Assembly (NCBI GenBank): GCA_002502855.1
Contig: DAQK01000040.1
Coordinates: forward strand, 1 to 36,482
From: Methanobacterium sp. UBA279
GTDB taxonomy: Archaea; Methanobacteriota; Methanobacteria; Methanobacteriales; Methanobacteriaceae
Length of the DNA: 36,482 nucleotides
Reading direction: 5' to 3'
Part shown: positions 7,506-17,778 of the stretch, in pieces
Layout: each line of letters begins with the position of its first letter
Position numbering within the stretch: the stretch's first letter is position 1
Notes under the pieces: model-generated
Told to the model about the DNA's origin: nothing
Database searches by the model: none
The model's input: the letters and a program-made list of their open reading frames with translations, nothing else
Translations under genes and position numbers: made by a program

Positions 7506-7569
7506 CAAATACACCTCTTGTAATTTTTTTTTATACATAAAATGATACAAAAAAATATAAAATGGGGGA

Positions 7570-8796
7570 TTACATACCCTGTAAACTCAGATCCAGCATC
7601 TTCTTGGTCTCTGCAGCAAGTTCCGGTGGAAGACCAGTTATATCCATACTCAGGAATCCTCTGACAATCATGGAAGCTGCTTCATCTTCAGTTAAACCAC
7701 GGGACATCAGGTACTGAACTTCTTCTTCGGCGATCTTACCCACCGCAGCTTCGTGGGACAGTTCCAGGTTGGTAGCACTACCTTCCAGTTCGGGTACTGA
7801 ATAGATCATGGAATCATCCGATAAAACCAGCCCCATACACTCCAGGTGTCCTTTCACTTCCTGTGATTGGCCGGATAAGTGTCCCCTGGTATAGATCTGT
7901 GATTCATCGTTGGACACGGCACGGGTAACCATTTCGGTACTGGAATTCCTTCCGGTAAGTATGGTACGGGAACCGGTGTCCATGATGGAATCTTTCTTAC
8001 CACTTAAGATTGACTGGAACACTGCTCTGGAGTTTTCCCCCTGGCAGTAAGCTGTAGGGTAGGTCTGGATGGTACGGACTGGACTGGTCAGGATGTAGTT
8101 GTTGATGTAGGTGGTGTCATCTCCCAGGATTACACCGGTACGGGGCCGCACCTCCACCTGCTCTGCCCAGTTGTGCACCATGGTGAAGGTGATCTTCGCA
8201 CCTTTCTTAAGGTAGAACTCTGAAACCCCTACATGAAGGGCTCTCTGGATGTCAGATCCGGTTGTACAGCCAGTTATGATGTGTAGTTCTGAATTTTCCT
8301 CGGCGATGATTATGTTGTGAACTGTCTGGGCTACATCCGCCCCTCCAATGAACATGCAGGCCTGGATGGGGAATATTTCCTTAGAGTTTGGTAAGGACCT
8401 GATGAAGTATCCCCCTGATTCTCTTAAAGCCGTTTCAGCGGTGTATTTATCAGTATCCACTGCTACAGCTTTCCACATGTAATCATTTAACCAGTCGTGT
8501 TTTTCTAATGCGTCTTTCATGTTCATGAGTTCTATGGATTCTGACTGGCAGTTGGTGCAGACTCCTGACTGGTCGATCTGCAGGAATGTACCTGATCTAC
8601 CGGTCCCGCTTGGTTCAACCCCTACGTTAAGGACATCTTTTTTGTACTTTTCTGGAAGTTCTTCCAGGGTTTCTAACTCTTCGTGTTCGCCGGGTTCTTC
8701 CTTTTCAAATTCTTCCAGCTCTATATCTTCACCCAGCGCAGCTTTCTTTTCTCTGGCCTTAAGAGCTCTTTTTTTCAGTGTATCGGATTGCAACAT
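7570..8796 (-). CDS. sufB: Fe-S cluster assembly scaffold SufB/SufD
   Basis: 408 aa, typical of archaeal SufB proteins (shorter than the bacterial ones). With SufC it forms the SufBC complex that builds Fe-S clusters. It has the right-handed beta-helix core seen as short beta repeats (ELHIITGCTTGSD, GVSEFYLKKGAKITFTMVHNW, VILGDDTTYINNY) and the conserved C-terminal region LSHEAAVGKIAEEEVQYLMSRG, ending RGFLSMDI. An N-terminal Cys pair (GVCTNCQ, about residue 80) is also seen. The start ATG 8796 lies inside the end of sufC (22-base overlap), behind AAAGGATG, so the two are translationally coupled. These clusters are needed by neighbours such as MvhB. Confidence 0.9.
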   Translation of the reverse strand: MLQSDTLKKRALKAREKKAALGEDIELEEFEKEEPGEHEELETLEELPEKYKKDVLNVGVEPSGTGRSGTFLQIDQSGVCTNCQSESIELMNMKDALEKHDWLNDYMWKAVAVDTDKYTAETALRESGGYFIRSLPNSKEIFPIQACMFIGGADVAQTVHNIIIAEENSELHIITGCTTGSDIQRALHVGVSEFYLKKGAKITFTMVHNWAEQVEVRPRTGVILGDDTTYINNYILTSPVRTIQTYPTAYCQGENSRAVFQSILSGKKDSIMDTGSRTILTGRNSSTEMVTRAVSNDESQIYTRGHLSGQSQEVKGHLECMGLVLSDDSMIYSVPELEGSATNLELSHEAAVGKIAEEEVQYLMSRGLTEDEAASMIVRGFLSMDITGLPPELAAETKKMLDLSLQGM

Positions 8797-9533
8797 TCAA
8801 CACATCCTTTGAATCCTTCTTTCCTAACATCTTCTAAAATTTCATCGGGATTGCCTGAACAGGCTATTTTGCCATCCATTAGCACGTGGGCGGTGTCTGC
8901 GGTGACGAAGTTCAGGATATATCCTAAATGGGTGATGAGTAAACCGGAATTCTTTCTTAATCCTGGCTTCCTATCTTTATCAAGCAGGGTGTTTATCTCC
9001 TCTGCCAGAAGTTCCACGTTTTCGATATCCACTCCGGAGTCGGGTTCATCAAACATGATGAAGTCGGGTTTCTGGGCCAGAAGTTGTAATATTTCTGATC
9101 TTTTAACTTCACCACCGGAAAAGCCCAGATTTACATTTCTTTCCAGGAATCTTTCATCAAATTTAAGTTTACTCGCCTGTTCCATAATTTCCGGACTTAA
9201 CTCCTCCTTAACATCTTCATGATGTTCGATTTTCAGGAGGTCCATTAGTTTTACACCTCTTATTGAAGGGGGGTTCTGGAAACTAACACCTATTCCCATT
9301 TTAACCCTTTCTGTGGTGCCCAGGTGGGTGATGTCTTCTCCCTTGAAGATGATCTTTCCCCTGGTTATATTGTATTTGGGAAAACCCAGTATACTCATAA
9401 ATAGTGTACTTTTACCCGACCCATTAGGCCCTAAAAGTACGTGGGTTTCGCCTTCATCTATGTACAAATCGATGTCACTTAAAATTTCTTTTTCATCTAC
9501 TTCTACGGCTAAATCTGTTATTTCAAGGAGCAA
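8775..9533 (-). CDS. sufC: Fe-S cluster assembly ATPase SufC
   Basis: 252 aa ABC-type ATPase. The Walker A motif is GPNGSGKS (residues 35-42), the ABC signature is LGFSGGEVKRSE, Walker B is FIMFDEPDSGVD, and the switch His is in LLITHLGYI. SufC-specific features are the segment QNPPSIRGVKLMDLL and absence of any membrane partner gene. It energises SufB during cluster assembly. I chose TTG 9533 because GGTGGTGG lies 6 bases ahead and it gives the family's MLLEI start. An in-frame TTG at 9539 is possible but leaves no space for the ribosome site. It is first gene of sufC-sufB, with fae further downstream. Confidence 0.9.
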   Translation of the reverse strand: MLLEITDLAVEVDEKEILSDIDLYIDEGETHVLLGPNGSGKSTLFMSILGFPKYNITRGKIIFKGEDITHLGTTERVKMGIGVSFQNPPSIRGVKLMDLLKIEHHEDVKEELSPEIMEQASKLKFDERFLERNVNLGFSGGEVKRSEILQLLAQKPDFIMFDEPDSGVDIENVELLAEEINTLLDKDRKPGLRKNSGLLITHLGYILNFVTADTAHVLMDGKIACSGNPDEILEDVRKEGFKGCVECCNPIH

Positions 9534-9687
9534 TTTCAACCACCACCATCTTTTAACTAAATTTTTAATATCATACCTTGTGAAATAAAATAAAATGTTT
9601 ACATTAATATTATGTACATTATGCAGATAAATAATTGGTAGTGTATCAAGTTTGGTTAATGTTTATGTTTTTTTTAGTATGATTTGG

Positions 9688-11261
9688 ACACACCTTTAGT
9701 TGTGTAAACTAAAGAAGGTGTATCCCAAAAATGAATATTGAGATTTGCTTTAAAATAAATTTGTGTTTTGATGAGAATGTGAAATATTCAGTAGCCCATG
9801 TTACAACTGCAATTAACAAGTTAAATTTGAATCAAACAGTAACTGAAGAGGTTTTCAGGGAAATAGATAGTCAATTAGTGGTTAAATTATTGTGGGGATA
9901 AGAATCAGCGTGGAAATACTGGGCAACGTTTTCAGAGGATGGGTACCACCACTCGCCATCTTAAGACTATGGTAGGTCAGCTGAATCTTACATTTACACA
10001 AGGGTTGAAAGATAAAGGTGAAAAAATAGGATTTTCAAACCTATTTATGATTTAATAGATTTTAATGGTCAGAAAGTATTATCAAGAGGACATATCCTTG
10101 GCCAGTGCCCGAAATGGCTTGTAAAATGAGCTACAGAGACACCAATAGTATCTGGTAAAAAATTCTTGGAATATTTCCCATCACCTCTAACCATTAATCG
10201 ATATGTTTTTTTGAGTACGTGTGGTAAAGCTAAGAAATTCATCCAGGATTAATATGAAAGATTATCAAAGTCCAAGATCGTATTCCCTGATGGTACTAAA
10301 AACACATAGTCAGAAGGAAGATAAAAGTCAAAAAAAATTGAAGTCCAACGTGATAATGGGTTGGTATCCTGTTAATGGAAAGATTCCCCTGGATATTTAG
10401 TGTGAATACAACCTGGGAAGACATGGCTCAGAACTTTGGATGAAAACAAAGCATTAGATGATGAAACAGTGAATATAGGTGATGCTTTGAGGAGCATGAT
10501 AAAACACTCTAACCGCTACTGGTAAACGGAAATACCAGCTGGATCTACCTCACCTAATAAATGACACCAGCTACAACCTCTGGAAAGACGGTAAAATTAA
10601 AACTTGACGAACGACATGAAATCATAAAAAAAATTCCAATTCGCAGTTTTACACTATGAAAAAACAGTGTACTAAAGCATCGAAAAGATAAAAAACCTAA
10701 AAGCCCTGAGAAATAGGATAAACACTACTGTGGATGATATGAAAAAACTGGCCGAAGAATTATATAAAACAATTAGGATGTTTTAAAGCAGCTAATTTCA
10801 TCCGTAAAACACATTAACATGGCCGTGACCCTTCGCCATGCTAGCATTGAAAGAAAAAGACATATCATAGACCAGCAACATCATCGAACAATTAATGGGA
10901 GAAATATCCAAAAGATGCAAACACAAATGGATGAAATAGACCACCAGAGGCCTGGAAACCCTACTCCAACTCCCACTACTACAATACACAAAACCAGAAA
11001 AAAATACCTAGAATTCCAAGAACATAATACTAAAAACAAAAACACTAAACAACATAACAGGTGAAGTCCAAATCATACCAACAGGTGAAGTCCAAACATA
11101 CCAACATAACAACATCAACCAAAGTTGGTACACAACCAAAAAATTTAACAATAAGATAAATCTTAAGCCCAACATTCAAAGCTTTCAAGGAATTAAGTGG
11201 TCTTAAAATAAAATGAAATTGCTAAAATGTCCTTAATTTTTTTCTAAACTGGAGGGTGTGT
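9688..11261 (+). mobile_element. Decayed insertion sequence between suf and mvh
   Basis: The interval of about 1.57 kb contains only a broken transposase and flanking AT-rich DNA. Candidate terminal inverted repeats are ACACACCTTTAGTT (9688-9701) at the left and AACTGGAGGGTGTGT (11247-11261) at the right, whose complement reads ACACACCCTCCAGTT. The outer seven bases match exactly and the inner part with one gap. I saw no target-site duplication. The direct repeat AACAGGTGAAGTCCAAA occurs twice near 11056-11095, at the transposase 3' end. The family is uncertain; ISNCY-type elements known from Methanobrevibacter (ISM1) would be the first comparison. Confidence 0.55.
9731..11095 (+). pseudogene. 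Transposase remnant with many stops and frameshifts
   Basis: Starting at ATG 9731 the frame gives MNIEICFKINLCFDENVKYS and runs about 56 codons to TAA. Continuation in other frames is transposase-like: QRFQRMGTTTRHLKTMVGQL, then FPDGTKTHSQKED, ENKALDDETVNIGDALR, and near 10905-10990 MGEISKRCKHKWMK followed by a stop and TTRGLETLLQLPLLQYTKPE. Such order (N-terminal DNA-binding part, zinc-free core, Trp/Arg-rich C-terminus) fits a DDE transposase, but stops and frameshifts occur throughout and no intact catalytic triad can be claimed. The 81-codon open frame at 10819-11064 is a by-product of the decay. The copy is old and certainly inactive. Confidence 0.65.
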
Positions 11262-11348
11262 ATTTTTTATAAATTTTAATATGTATAATTATTTATTTTA
11301 CTATTTACATACTAAAAATGTCTTACCACAAATTAAGGATTGGATATT

Positions 11349-11822
11349 ATGGAAAAAGAACCACATAACATCGGTAATGGTAAAGATTTCAAGAAGATAC
11401 ATACTCAAGAAGATAATCTGGTTAAGTTAATCGACAAAAAACTTAAGGAGCTCGATAGATTAGAAAATCTTTTAGATGGAGGGGGAGAACTTTCCAAGGT
11501 TTATGCAGAGGCTTTCCGGTTATCTGGATTTGGTTTCATTGCCGATATGTTAGATGAATATGGTGAAGAGGATTTATTTGCCGATCGGGGGAACTTGGGC
11601 TATTTATATGTCCCACTGGTAAATGTCAAAAGAACGCTACTCTATTTTAAAGATAGTTACCAGATTTTATCTTTAGAGCTTATAAGAGAAGTTTACAGGT
11701 TTAAAGAGAGAAATAAAAAGGCTCATGAGGAAGGTAGGGAAAAACTTCCCCAGGAAGCCATAGAAAAGTTGGATGCAAAGGTTCTTAAAATAATGGAGAT
11801 ATGGAGAGAAAATTACGAATAA
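11349..11822 (+). CDS. Hypothetical protein, 157 aa, helical
   Basis: I do not recognise the family. From ATG 11349 (AAGGAT 8 bases upstream; the TTG at 11340 has no room for a ribosome site) it encodes a soluble, highly charged protein. Residues about 15-40 (NLVKLIDKKLKELDRLENLL) look coiled-coil. A middle block FRLSGFGFIADMLDEYGEEDLFAD follows, and the C-terminal half (LIREVYRFKERNKKAHEEGRE) is again helical. There are no Cys, membrane segments or known catalytic motif. It stands alone between the dead IS and the mvh promoter, so context gives no clue. Composition matches neighbouring genes rather than the decayed DNA. Confidence 0.65.
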   Translation: MEKEPHNIGNGKDFKKIHTQEDNLVKLIDKKLKELDRLENLLDGGGELSKVYAEAFRLSGFGFIADMLDEYGEEDLFADRGNLGYLYVPLVNVKRTLLYFKDSYQILSLELIREVYRFKERNKKAHEEGREKLPQEAIEKLDAKVLKIMEIWRENYE

Positions 11823-11943
11823 TAGTGAAATTATACGAATAGAAAAATTATGAAATATACATATAGAAAAATGAATAAAAAAACTATGCGACCTGCCACT
11901 TTTTATCCTTCATTCAGTATTACAAAAAACCCGATCCATATTC

Positions 11944-11955
11944 AAATATATAACC
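11944..11955 (+). promoter_or_regulatory. Candidate TATA box of the mvh operon
   Basis: AAATATATAACC lies about 105 bases ahead of mvhD in a 236-base gap. A second AT box, CTATATATTA (11981-11990), lies nearer the gene. Either could be the TFB/TBP site of this strongly expressed operon; the long gap leaves room for a leader and upstream regulation. Confidence 0.4.
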
Positions 11956-12058
11956 TTTTCGAATTTGTTTTATAAGTAACCTATATATTATCTATTTTTA
12001 TATCCATATACTAATGTACTCTTATTTGGTACATCTAATAAAATAAGGAGGAAACTCT

Positions 12059-12499
12059 ATGGTTGAGGATGATATAAAACTAGTTATGTTTTGTTGTAAC
12101 TGGTGCTCCTATGGAGGAGCAGACACCGCTGGTACTGCAAGGATGCAATATCCTCCAAACGTCCGTGTAATAAGAGTAATGTGCTCTGGACGTATTGAAC
12201 CACAATTTATTTTCAAGGCATTTCGAGAAGGAGCCGACGGTGTAATCGTAGCCGGATGTCACCATGGTGACTGTCACTACGACGCAGGAAACTACAAGTT
12301 AGACAGAAGAATGAGAATAATTTACAAACTGGCAGATGAAATGGGAATTGGAAGAGAAAGAATCCACCACGACTGGATATCTGCATCAGAAGGAGAAAAA
12401 TTCGCAGACACCGTGAAGATGATGGTGGACAGAATCAGAGGTCTGGGCCCATCACCACTCAAAGAACAGATAGAAGTTCCAGTAGAAGCGGAGGGATAA
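12059..12499 (+). CDS. mvhD: F420-non-reducing hydrogenase electron-transfer subunit MvhD
   Basis: 146 aa, full length for MvhD. This [2Fe-2S] protein links the Mvh hydrogenase to heterodisulfide reductase (HdrA) in the electron-bifurcating Mvh-Hdr complex. The Cys ligands are seen in MFCCNWCSYGGADTAG near the N-terminus, VMCSGRIEP in the middle, and VAGCHHGDCHYDAGN near residue 68. The start is ATG 12059 with AAGGAGG upstream. It is first gene of mvhDGAB; mvhG starts 4 bases after its stop. The protein is soluble and cytoplasmic. Confidence 0.96.
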   Translation: MVEDDIKLVMFCCNWCSYGGADTAGTARMQYPPNVRVIRVMCSGRIEPQFIFKAFREGADGVIVAGCHHGDCHYDAGNYKLDRRMRIIYKLADEMGIGRERIHHDWISASEGEKFADTVKMMVDRIRGLGPSPLKEQIEVPVEAEG

Positions 12500-12503
12500 A
12501 AAA

Positions 12504-13433
12504 ATGGCAGATAAAGTAAAATTAGGAAATATCTGGCTTAGCGTATGTTCTGGATGCGAACTATCCATTGCAGATATTCATGAAGCCCTTGTAGATGTTC
12601 TACAACTGGCTGACTTTGAATTCATGCCTGTTTTAATGGATACTAAATATGATGAATGGACAGATGTAAACGTTGCCATAGTATCCGGTGGTATCAGAAA
12701 TGATGAAAATCTGGAACTTGCTAAAAAAGTAAGGGAAAAAGCGGATTTGGTCATAGCTTATGGTACTTGTGCTGTTTATGGAGGAATTTTTGGATTAGGA
12801 AACTTATACAAAAATGAAGAAATTCAACAAGAGGCTTATATAAATTCACCAAGCACACCTAATGAAGAAGGAATAATTCCACATGAAGATGTACCGCACT
12901 TCGTCGACAGGGTCAGACCACTCAGCGATGTTATAGACATAGATATATCATTACCTGGATGCCCACCCAGATCCGATATAGTTGCAGAAATCCTCATGGC
13001 CATGCTCAAAGGTGAAGATTTACCTGAACTACCACAGACCAACTTATGCGAAGTATGTCCTCGTGAAAAACCACCAGAAGGAATGGCAATGGACAAAATC
13101 ATACGACAATTCGAATTAGGAAAACCAGAAGAAGACCTGTGCCTAGTTCCACAAGGATTGGTATGTATGGGACCAGCTACAACCTCACTATGCGGAGCAG
13201 AATGCCCAAGTATAGGTATCAAATGCCAAGGATGTTATGGACCTACCTCACATGTAATAGATCAGGGTGCAAAAATGATCTCTGCTATTGGCTCTGACTT
13301 TGGAGTGGAAAGAGATAAAACTGTAGATCCAGAAGAAGTTGCAAATGAATTAGACGATGTTGCAGGTACTTTCTACACTTACACCCTGCCAGCAGCATTA
13401 GTACCCCTAAAAATCCGAAAGGAGGGCAAATAA
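12504..13433 (+). CDS. mvhG: F420-non-reducing hydrogenase small subunit MvhG
   Basis: 309 aa small subunit of the [NiFe] hydrogenase, with three Fe-S clusters that pass electrons from the active site. The N-terminal proximal-cluster motif is SVCSGCELS (Cys15, Cys18), followed by YGTCAVYGG and LPGCPPR. The C-terminal medial and distal clusters are in NLCEVCPR, LCGAECP and IKCQGCYGP. There is no Tat signal, as expected for the cytoplasmic Mvh enzyme. The stop TAA is directly followed by the ATG of mvhA, giving tight coupling, and the GGAGG ribosome site for mvhA sits in its last codons. Confidence 0.96.
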   Translation: MADKVKLGNIWLSVCSGCELSIADIHEALVDVLQLADFEFMPVLMDTKYDEWTDVNVAIVSGGIRNDENLELAKKVREKADLVIAYGTCAVYGGIFGLGNLYKNEEIQQEAYINSPSTPNEEGIIPHEDVPHFVDRVRPLSDVIDIDISLPGCPPRSDIVAEILMAMLKGEDLPELPQTNLCEVCPREKPPEGMAMDKIIRQFELGKPEEDLCLVPQGLVCMGPATTSLCGAECPSIGIKCQGCYGPTSHVIDQGAKMISAIGSDFGVERDKTVDPEEVANELDDVAGTFYTYTLPAALVPLKIRKEGK

Positions 13434-14846
<1,413 letters not shown>

Positions 14847-14864
14847 CCGTAAGGTGATAAAAAA

Positions 14865-16061
14865 ATGATAGTAGTCAACAAAGAAGGCTGCATCAGATGT
14901 GGCGCATGCCAGGGTACCTGTCCCACAGACGCTATAGCCGTATCACCAGAAGATGTAATCTACTGTGACCTGTGTTCAGGCGAGCCTAAATGTGTGGAAA
15001 TATGCCCTCAAGGCGCACTAAAAACTGGTGAAGTGGCGGTTGGTCCCGAAGGAAAAATGGAAACCAGAATAGTTTTCAACCCTTCCCTATGTGATGAATG
15101 CGGTGATTGTGTGGAAGTTTGCCCTCCCCAGATTATGAAACTGGATAAGGACAAAATGAGCAAAGTACCGTTAGAAGGTTACTGTGTAATGTGTGAACAA
15201 TGCGTGAACATATGCCCGGTAGATGTAATCGGAATTGAAGGTGTTAAAGAACCTGCAGTTAAAGAGGAAGTAATAACCGAACCCATATACATCGGTGACT
15301 GTGTAGGTTGTGGATTGTGTGTAGATGAATGTCCTGTTGATGCAATTACTCTCGACGAGCCCGGTGGAGTCATCGAAATCGATGAAGACACCTGCACCTA
15401 CTGCGGAGTATGTGCACAGACCTGTCCTTGGGATGCAGTAGTCATATCTGCTCAAAAACCAACAAAACGCTCCAAAGAAGTAAAAACATTTGCATTAGAC
15501 GAAGACACATGTATAGGATGTAATATATGTGTTGAAACATGTCCTGGTGACTTTATAGCAGAAAAACCATCCAACCTAACCGTGGAACTTCCAGAAATAT
15601 GCACATACTGTGGTTTATGCGCACAGATGTGTCCTGTTGAAGCCATAGACTGGGATATAGAATTAGGTCCTGCTAAACCGTCATCTGAAGAAGGACTGGT
15701 CTATGATGAAGATAAATGTAAGATGGTAGGCGAATGCATAAAGGTCTGCCCCACTGATGCCATAAGAGAAGCCGACGGATCACTGTACATGTGTACCAGA
15801 TGCGGAGCATGTGCAACCGCCTGTCCTGAAGGCGCTCTGAAATTAGTGGACATAGAAAAAGAAATCGATGGAGAGAGAGTCAAGCGGAAGAGGATTGAAT
15901 TTACTCCTTCCAAATGCAACGAATGCGGGGACTGTATAGAAGTATGTCCATTCAACATGCTTAAACTGGAACCCGGCGAAAAAGTACCTCTCAAAGGTTT
16001 CTGTACCCTATGCGACCAGTGCATACCTGCCTGTCCAGAAGGAGCATTCCAGCTAAAATAA
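14865..16061 (+). CDS. mvhB: Polyferredoxin MvhB
   Basis: 398 aa made almost wholly of six tandem two-cluster ferredoxin modules. I count twelve cluster motifs, CxxCxxCxxxCP or close variants, from CIRCGACQGTCP (residue 9) to CTLCDQCIPACP (380). The second motif has a longer spacer (CDLCSGEPKCVEICP). The ninth, CKMVGECIKVCP (Cys285, 291, 295), has Val288 in place of the second Cys, so it may bind a [3Fe-4S] or an altered cluster. MvhB is the wire-like electron carrier encoded with Mvh; its exact partner is unsettled. GGTGAT precedes ATG 14865. It is last gene of the operon, followed by a strong hairpin. Confidence 0.96.
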   Translation: MIVVNKEGCIRCGACQGTCPTDAIAVSPEDVIYCDLCSGEPKCVEICPQGALKTGEVAVGPEGKMETRIVFNPSLCDECGDCVEVCPPQIMKLDKDKMSKVPLEGYCVMCEQCVNICPVDVIGIEGVKEPAVKEEVITEPIYIGDCVGCGLCVDECPVDAITLDEPGGVIEIDEDTCTYCGVCAQTCPWDAVVISAQKPTKRSKEVKTFALDEDTCIGCNICVETCPGDFIAEKPSNLTVELPEICTYCGLCAQMCPVEAIDWDIELGPAKPSSEEGLVYDEDKCKMVGECIKVCPTDAIREADGSLYMCTRCGACATACPEGALKLVDIEKEIDGERVKRKRIEFTPSKCNECGDCIEVCPFNMLKLEPGEKVPLKGFCTLCDQCIPACPEGAFQLK

Positions 16062-16076
16062 TTGAGTTTTTTTTTA

Positions 16077-16120
16077 TTAGGTGGAATTTATTTTTACCAC
16101 CTAAAAATTTCTATTTTTTT
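16077..16120 (+). terminator. Terminator of the mvh operon
   Basis: Perfect inverted repeat TTAGGTGG (16077-16084) and CCACCTAA (16097-16104) around a 12-base AT loop, followed by AAATTTCTATTTTTTT. A T9 run also precedes it. It lies 16 bases after the mvhB stop. Confidence 0.75.
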
Positions 16121-16158
16121 GAAAATTAAATCATGCACTGCTTTTTTTATACAAATTT

Positions 16159-16413
16159 TCATCTGATTTCTACATATATAGATGGCATATTATATCCAAG
16201 TCTATCTCCACTATCCATCCTTCCAACTGGTTTTTGCTGTTTAGGATATCGGCCATACACCCCCTGTGGTATCACCGTCAATCTATAGAAATCACATCTT
16301 CCATTATTTTCTCTTTGTCTGTTGTGTAAACTGTTGATTCGCACATTTCTATTATACTCCTTGGTTATTTTTTTAAATATATCATCTGAAATTTTAAGGT
16401 CCAAACAGATCAT
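16159..16413 (-). CDS. Small hypothetical protein (84 aa), doubtful
   Basis: An open frame directly after pyrC on the same strand: ATG 16413 is 3 bases past the pyrC stop, with GGTGG about 15 bases upstream. It encodes a basic protein with residues such as LKISDDIFKKITKEYNRNVR and a C-terminal half rich in Gly, Arg and Tyr. I recognise no family. Position and same-strand spacing suggest co-transcription with pyrC; the weak ribosome site and odd composition leave a chance that it is fortuitous. Confidence 0.35.
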   Translation of the reverse strand: MICLDLKISDDIFKKITKEYNRNVRINSLHNRQRENNGRCDFYRLTVIPQGVYGRYPKQQKPVGRMDSGDRLGYNMPSIYVEIR

Positions 16414-16416
16414 TGG

Positions 16417-17724
16417 TTAGGAGGATCCACCATAAATAAACTTCCCCTCAATTTTCGAAATTCCCCCATCATCCATGACCAAGTTACCACCCACCATGGT
16501 CATAACTGGCATTCCCTTAACCTTAAATCCCTTAAATGGGGAGTACTTGGCCTTGGACTTGAATTTATCCGGATTTATAACTCCCTCTTTCTTCCTATCC
16601 ACCACCACAAAGTCTGCATCCATACCCACCTTTATGAAACCCTTACTTTCAAGGTGGAAGATCCTTGCAGGATTCTCACAGAGCAACCTCTTGAGATCAG
16701 TAAACGTCATATTTCTATTGTTTATCTGGGTTAGAAGGAGTGGTAAAGCAGTATCCAGGTTGGGGATTCCGGGAGGTGCCTTCCAGATGGTATTTTCTTT
16801 TTCAGGGATGGTGTGCGGTGCATGATCAGTTCCAACTATATCTATATCATCTAAACTTTCAACCTCCACTTTGTCACGTTGATCTCTAAGTGGGGGGTTG
16901 GTCTTGGCGAAATTACCACACTTCCTGAGGTAACTGGAATTTAAAAGCAGATGATGAGGAGTGATTTCGGATGTAACCTTCAAACCAGATTTTTTAGCTT
17001 CATCTATAAGCCCAAGGGATTCATTAGTACTTACATGGCAGATGTGGATCTTCAAACCATATTTCCCTGCGAGTTTAAGGGCTTTTGAAACTGCAGTGGT
17101 TTCTGCAAGTGTGGGCCGGGCTTTGGCATATGACTCTGGATTATCCCTTCCTTTACTTATCATTTTTAGAGTTGAACTTTCCACAGTCTCTTTATCTTCG
17201 CAGTGCAGGGAAATAAGAGGCTCCTGACCCCCGTCATTTTGTAAATTTTTTATCTCCCTGAATATTCCCTTTAAAGTTTCATCATCCAGTAGGTCCATGT
17301 ACAGTTTAAATGATGCTGGTTTGAGTTTAAACAGGTTTTTAATATCTTTAAGCTTACCCACTCCAGCATGAAGACCATAATCTACCAGACTTTTATGATC
17401 GGCTATTTTAAGCTTCTCTTTAAAGGCCTTGGCAGTGTCAGTGGGTGGTCTGGTGTTGGGCATGTCAATTACAGTGGTAAATCCCCCTGCTGCCGCGGCC
17501 ATGGTACCGGTGCGGAAATCCTCCTTATAGGTCAGTCCCGGGTCGCGGAAATGTACATGGGCATCGATTAGACCAGGCAGGATAACAGATTCCCTTAAAT
17601 TAATACATTCCTCCCTTTTGGGGGCTATCTTTTTGAGGACTGCGATTTTACCATCCTCTATGCCCAGGGAAACTAGCATGTTTTCCGGGACGATTTTTGC
17701 GTCTTTAAGCCACAGGTCAACCAT
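16417..17724 (-). CDS. pyrC: Dihydroorotase PyrC
   Basis: 435 aa from ATG 17724, chosen over TTG 17736 because GGAG lies 6 bases ahead and the family begins with strand VDLWLKDAKIV. It cyclises carbamoyl aspartate to dihydroorotate, step three of pyrimidine synthesis. It is an amidohydrolase barrel with Zn ligands His56 and His58 in DAHVHFRDPG, the likely carbamylated Lys in ASFKLYMDLL, metal His residues in LHCED and IHICHVST, and the catalytic Asp in GTDHAPH. The length matches class I enzymes. Allantoinase is less likely given the context in an archaeon. It is divergent from the nucleotidyltransferase gene at 17779. Confidence 0.9.
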   Translation of the reverse strand: MVDLWLKDAKIVPENMLVSLGIEDGKIAVLKKIAPKREECINLRESVILPGLIDAHVHFRDPGLTYKEDFRTGTMAAAAGGFTTVIDMPNTRPPTDTAKAFKEKLKIADHKSLVDYGLHAGVGKLKDIKNLFKLKPASFKLYMDLLDDETLKGIFREIKNLQNDGGQEPLISLHCEDKETVESSTLKMISKGRDNPESYAKARPTLAETTAVSKALKLAGKYGLKIHICHVSTNESLGLIDEAKKSGLKVTSEITPHHLLLNSSYLRKCGNFAKTNPPLRDQRDKVEVESLDDIDIVGTDHAPHTIPEKENTIWKAPPGIPNLDTALPLLLTQINNRNMTFTDLKRLLCENPARIFHLESKGFIKVGMDADFVVVDRKKEGVINPDKFKSKAKYSPFKGFKVKGMPVMTMVGGNLVMDDGGISKIEGKFIYGGSS

Positions 17725-17778
17725 GTTTAACTCCAAATGATTTTATTAGAGAAACAGAATAAAAAATAATAAGAAAAT

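Noticed and set aside
8683..9222. 179-codon plus-strand frame over sufB/sufC
   Set aside because: Antisense to two genes with clear motifs, crossing their junction.
9612..9619. ATGTACAT palindrome upstream of sufC as a regulator site
   Set aside because: Only 8 bp and the flanks are asymmetric; too weak without a second copy.
10819..11064. 81-codon basic open frame
   Set aside because: Lies in the wrong frame of a decayed transposase whose true frame nearby reads TTRGLETLLQLP.
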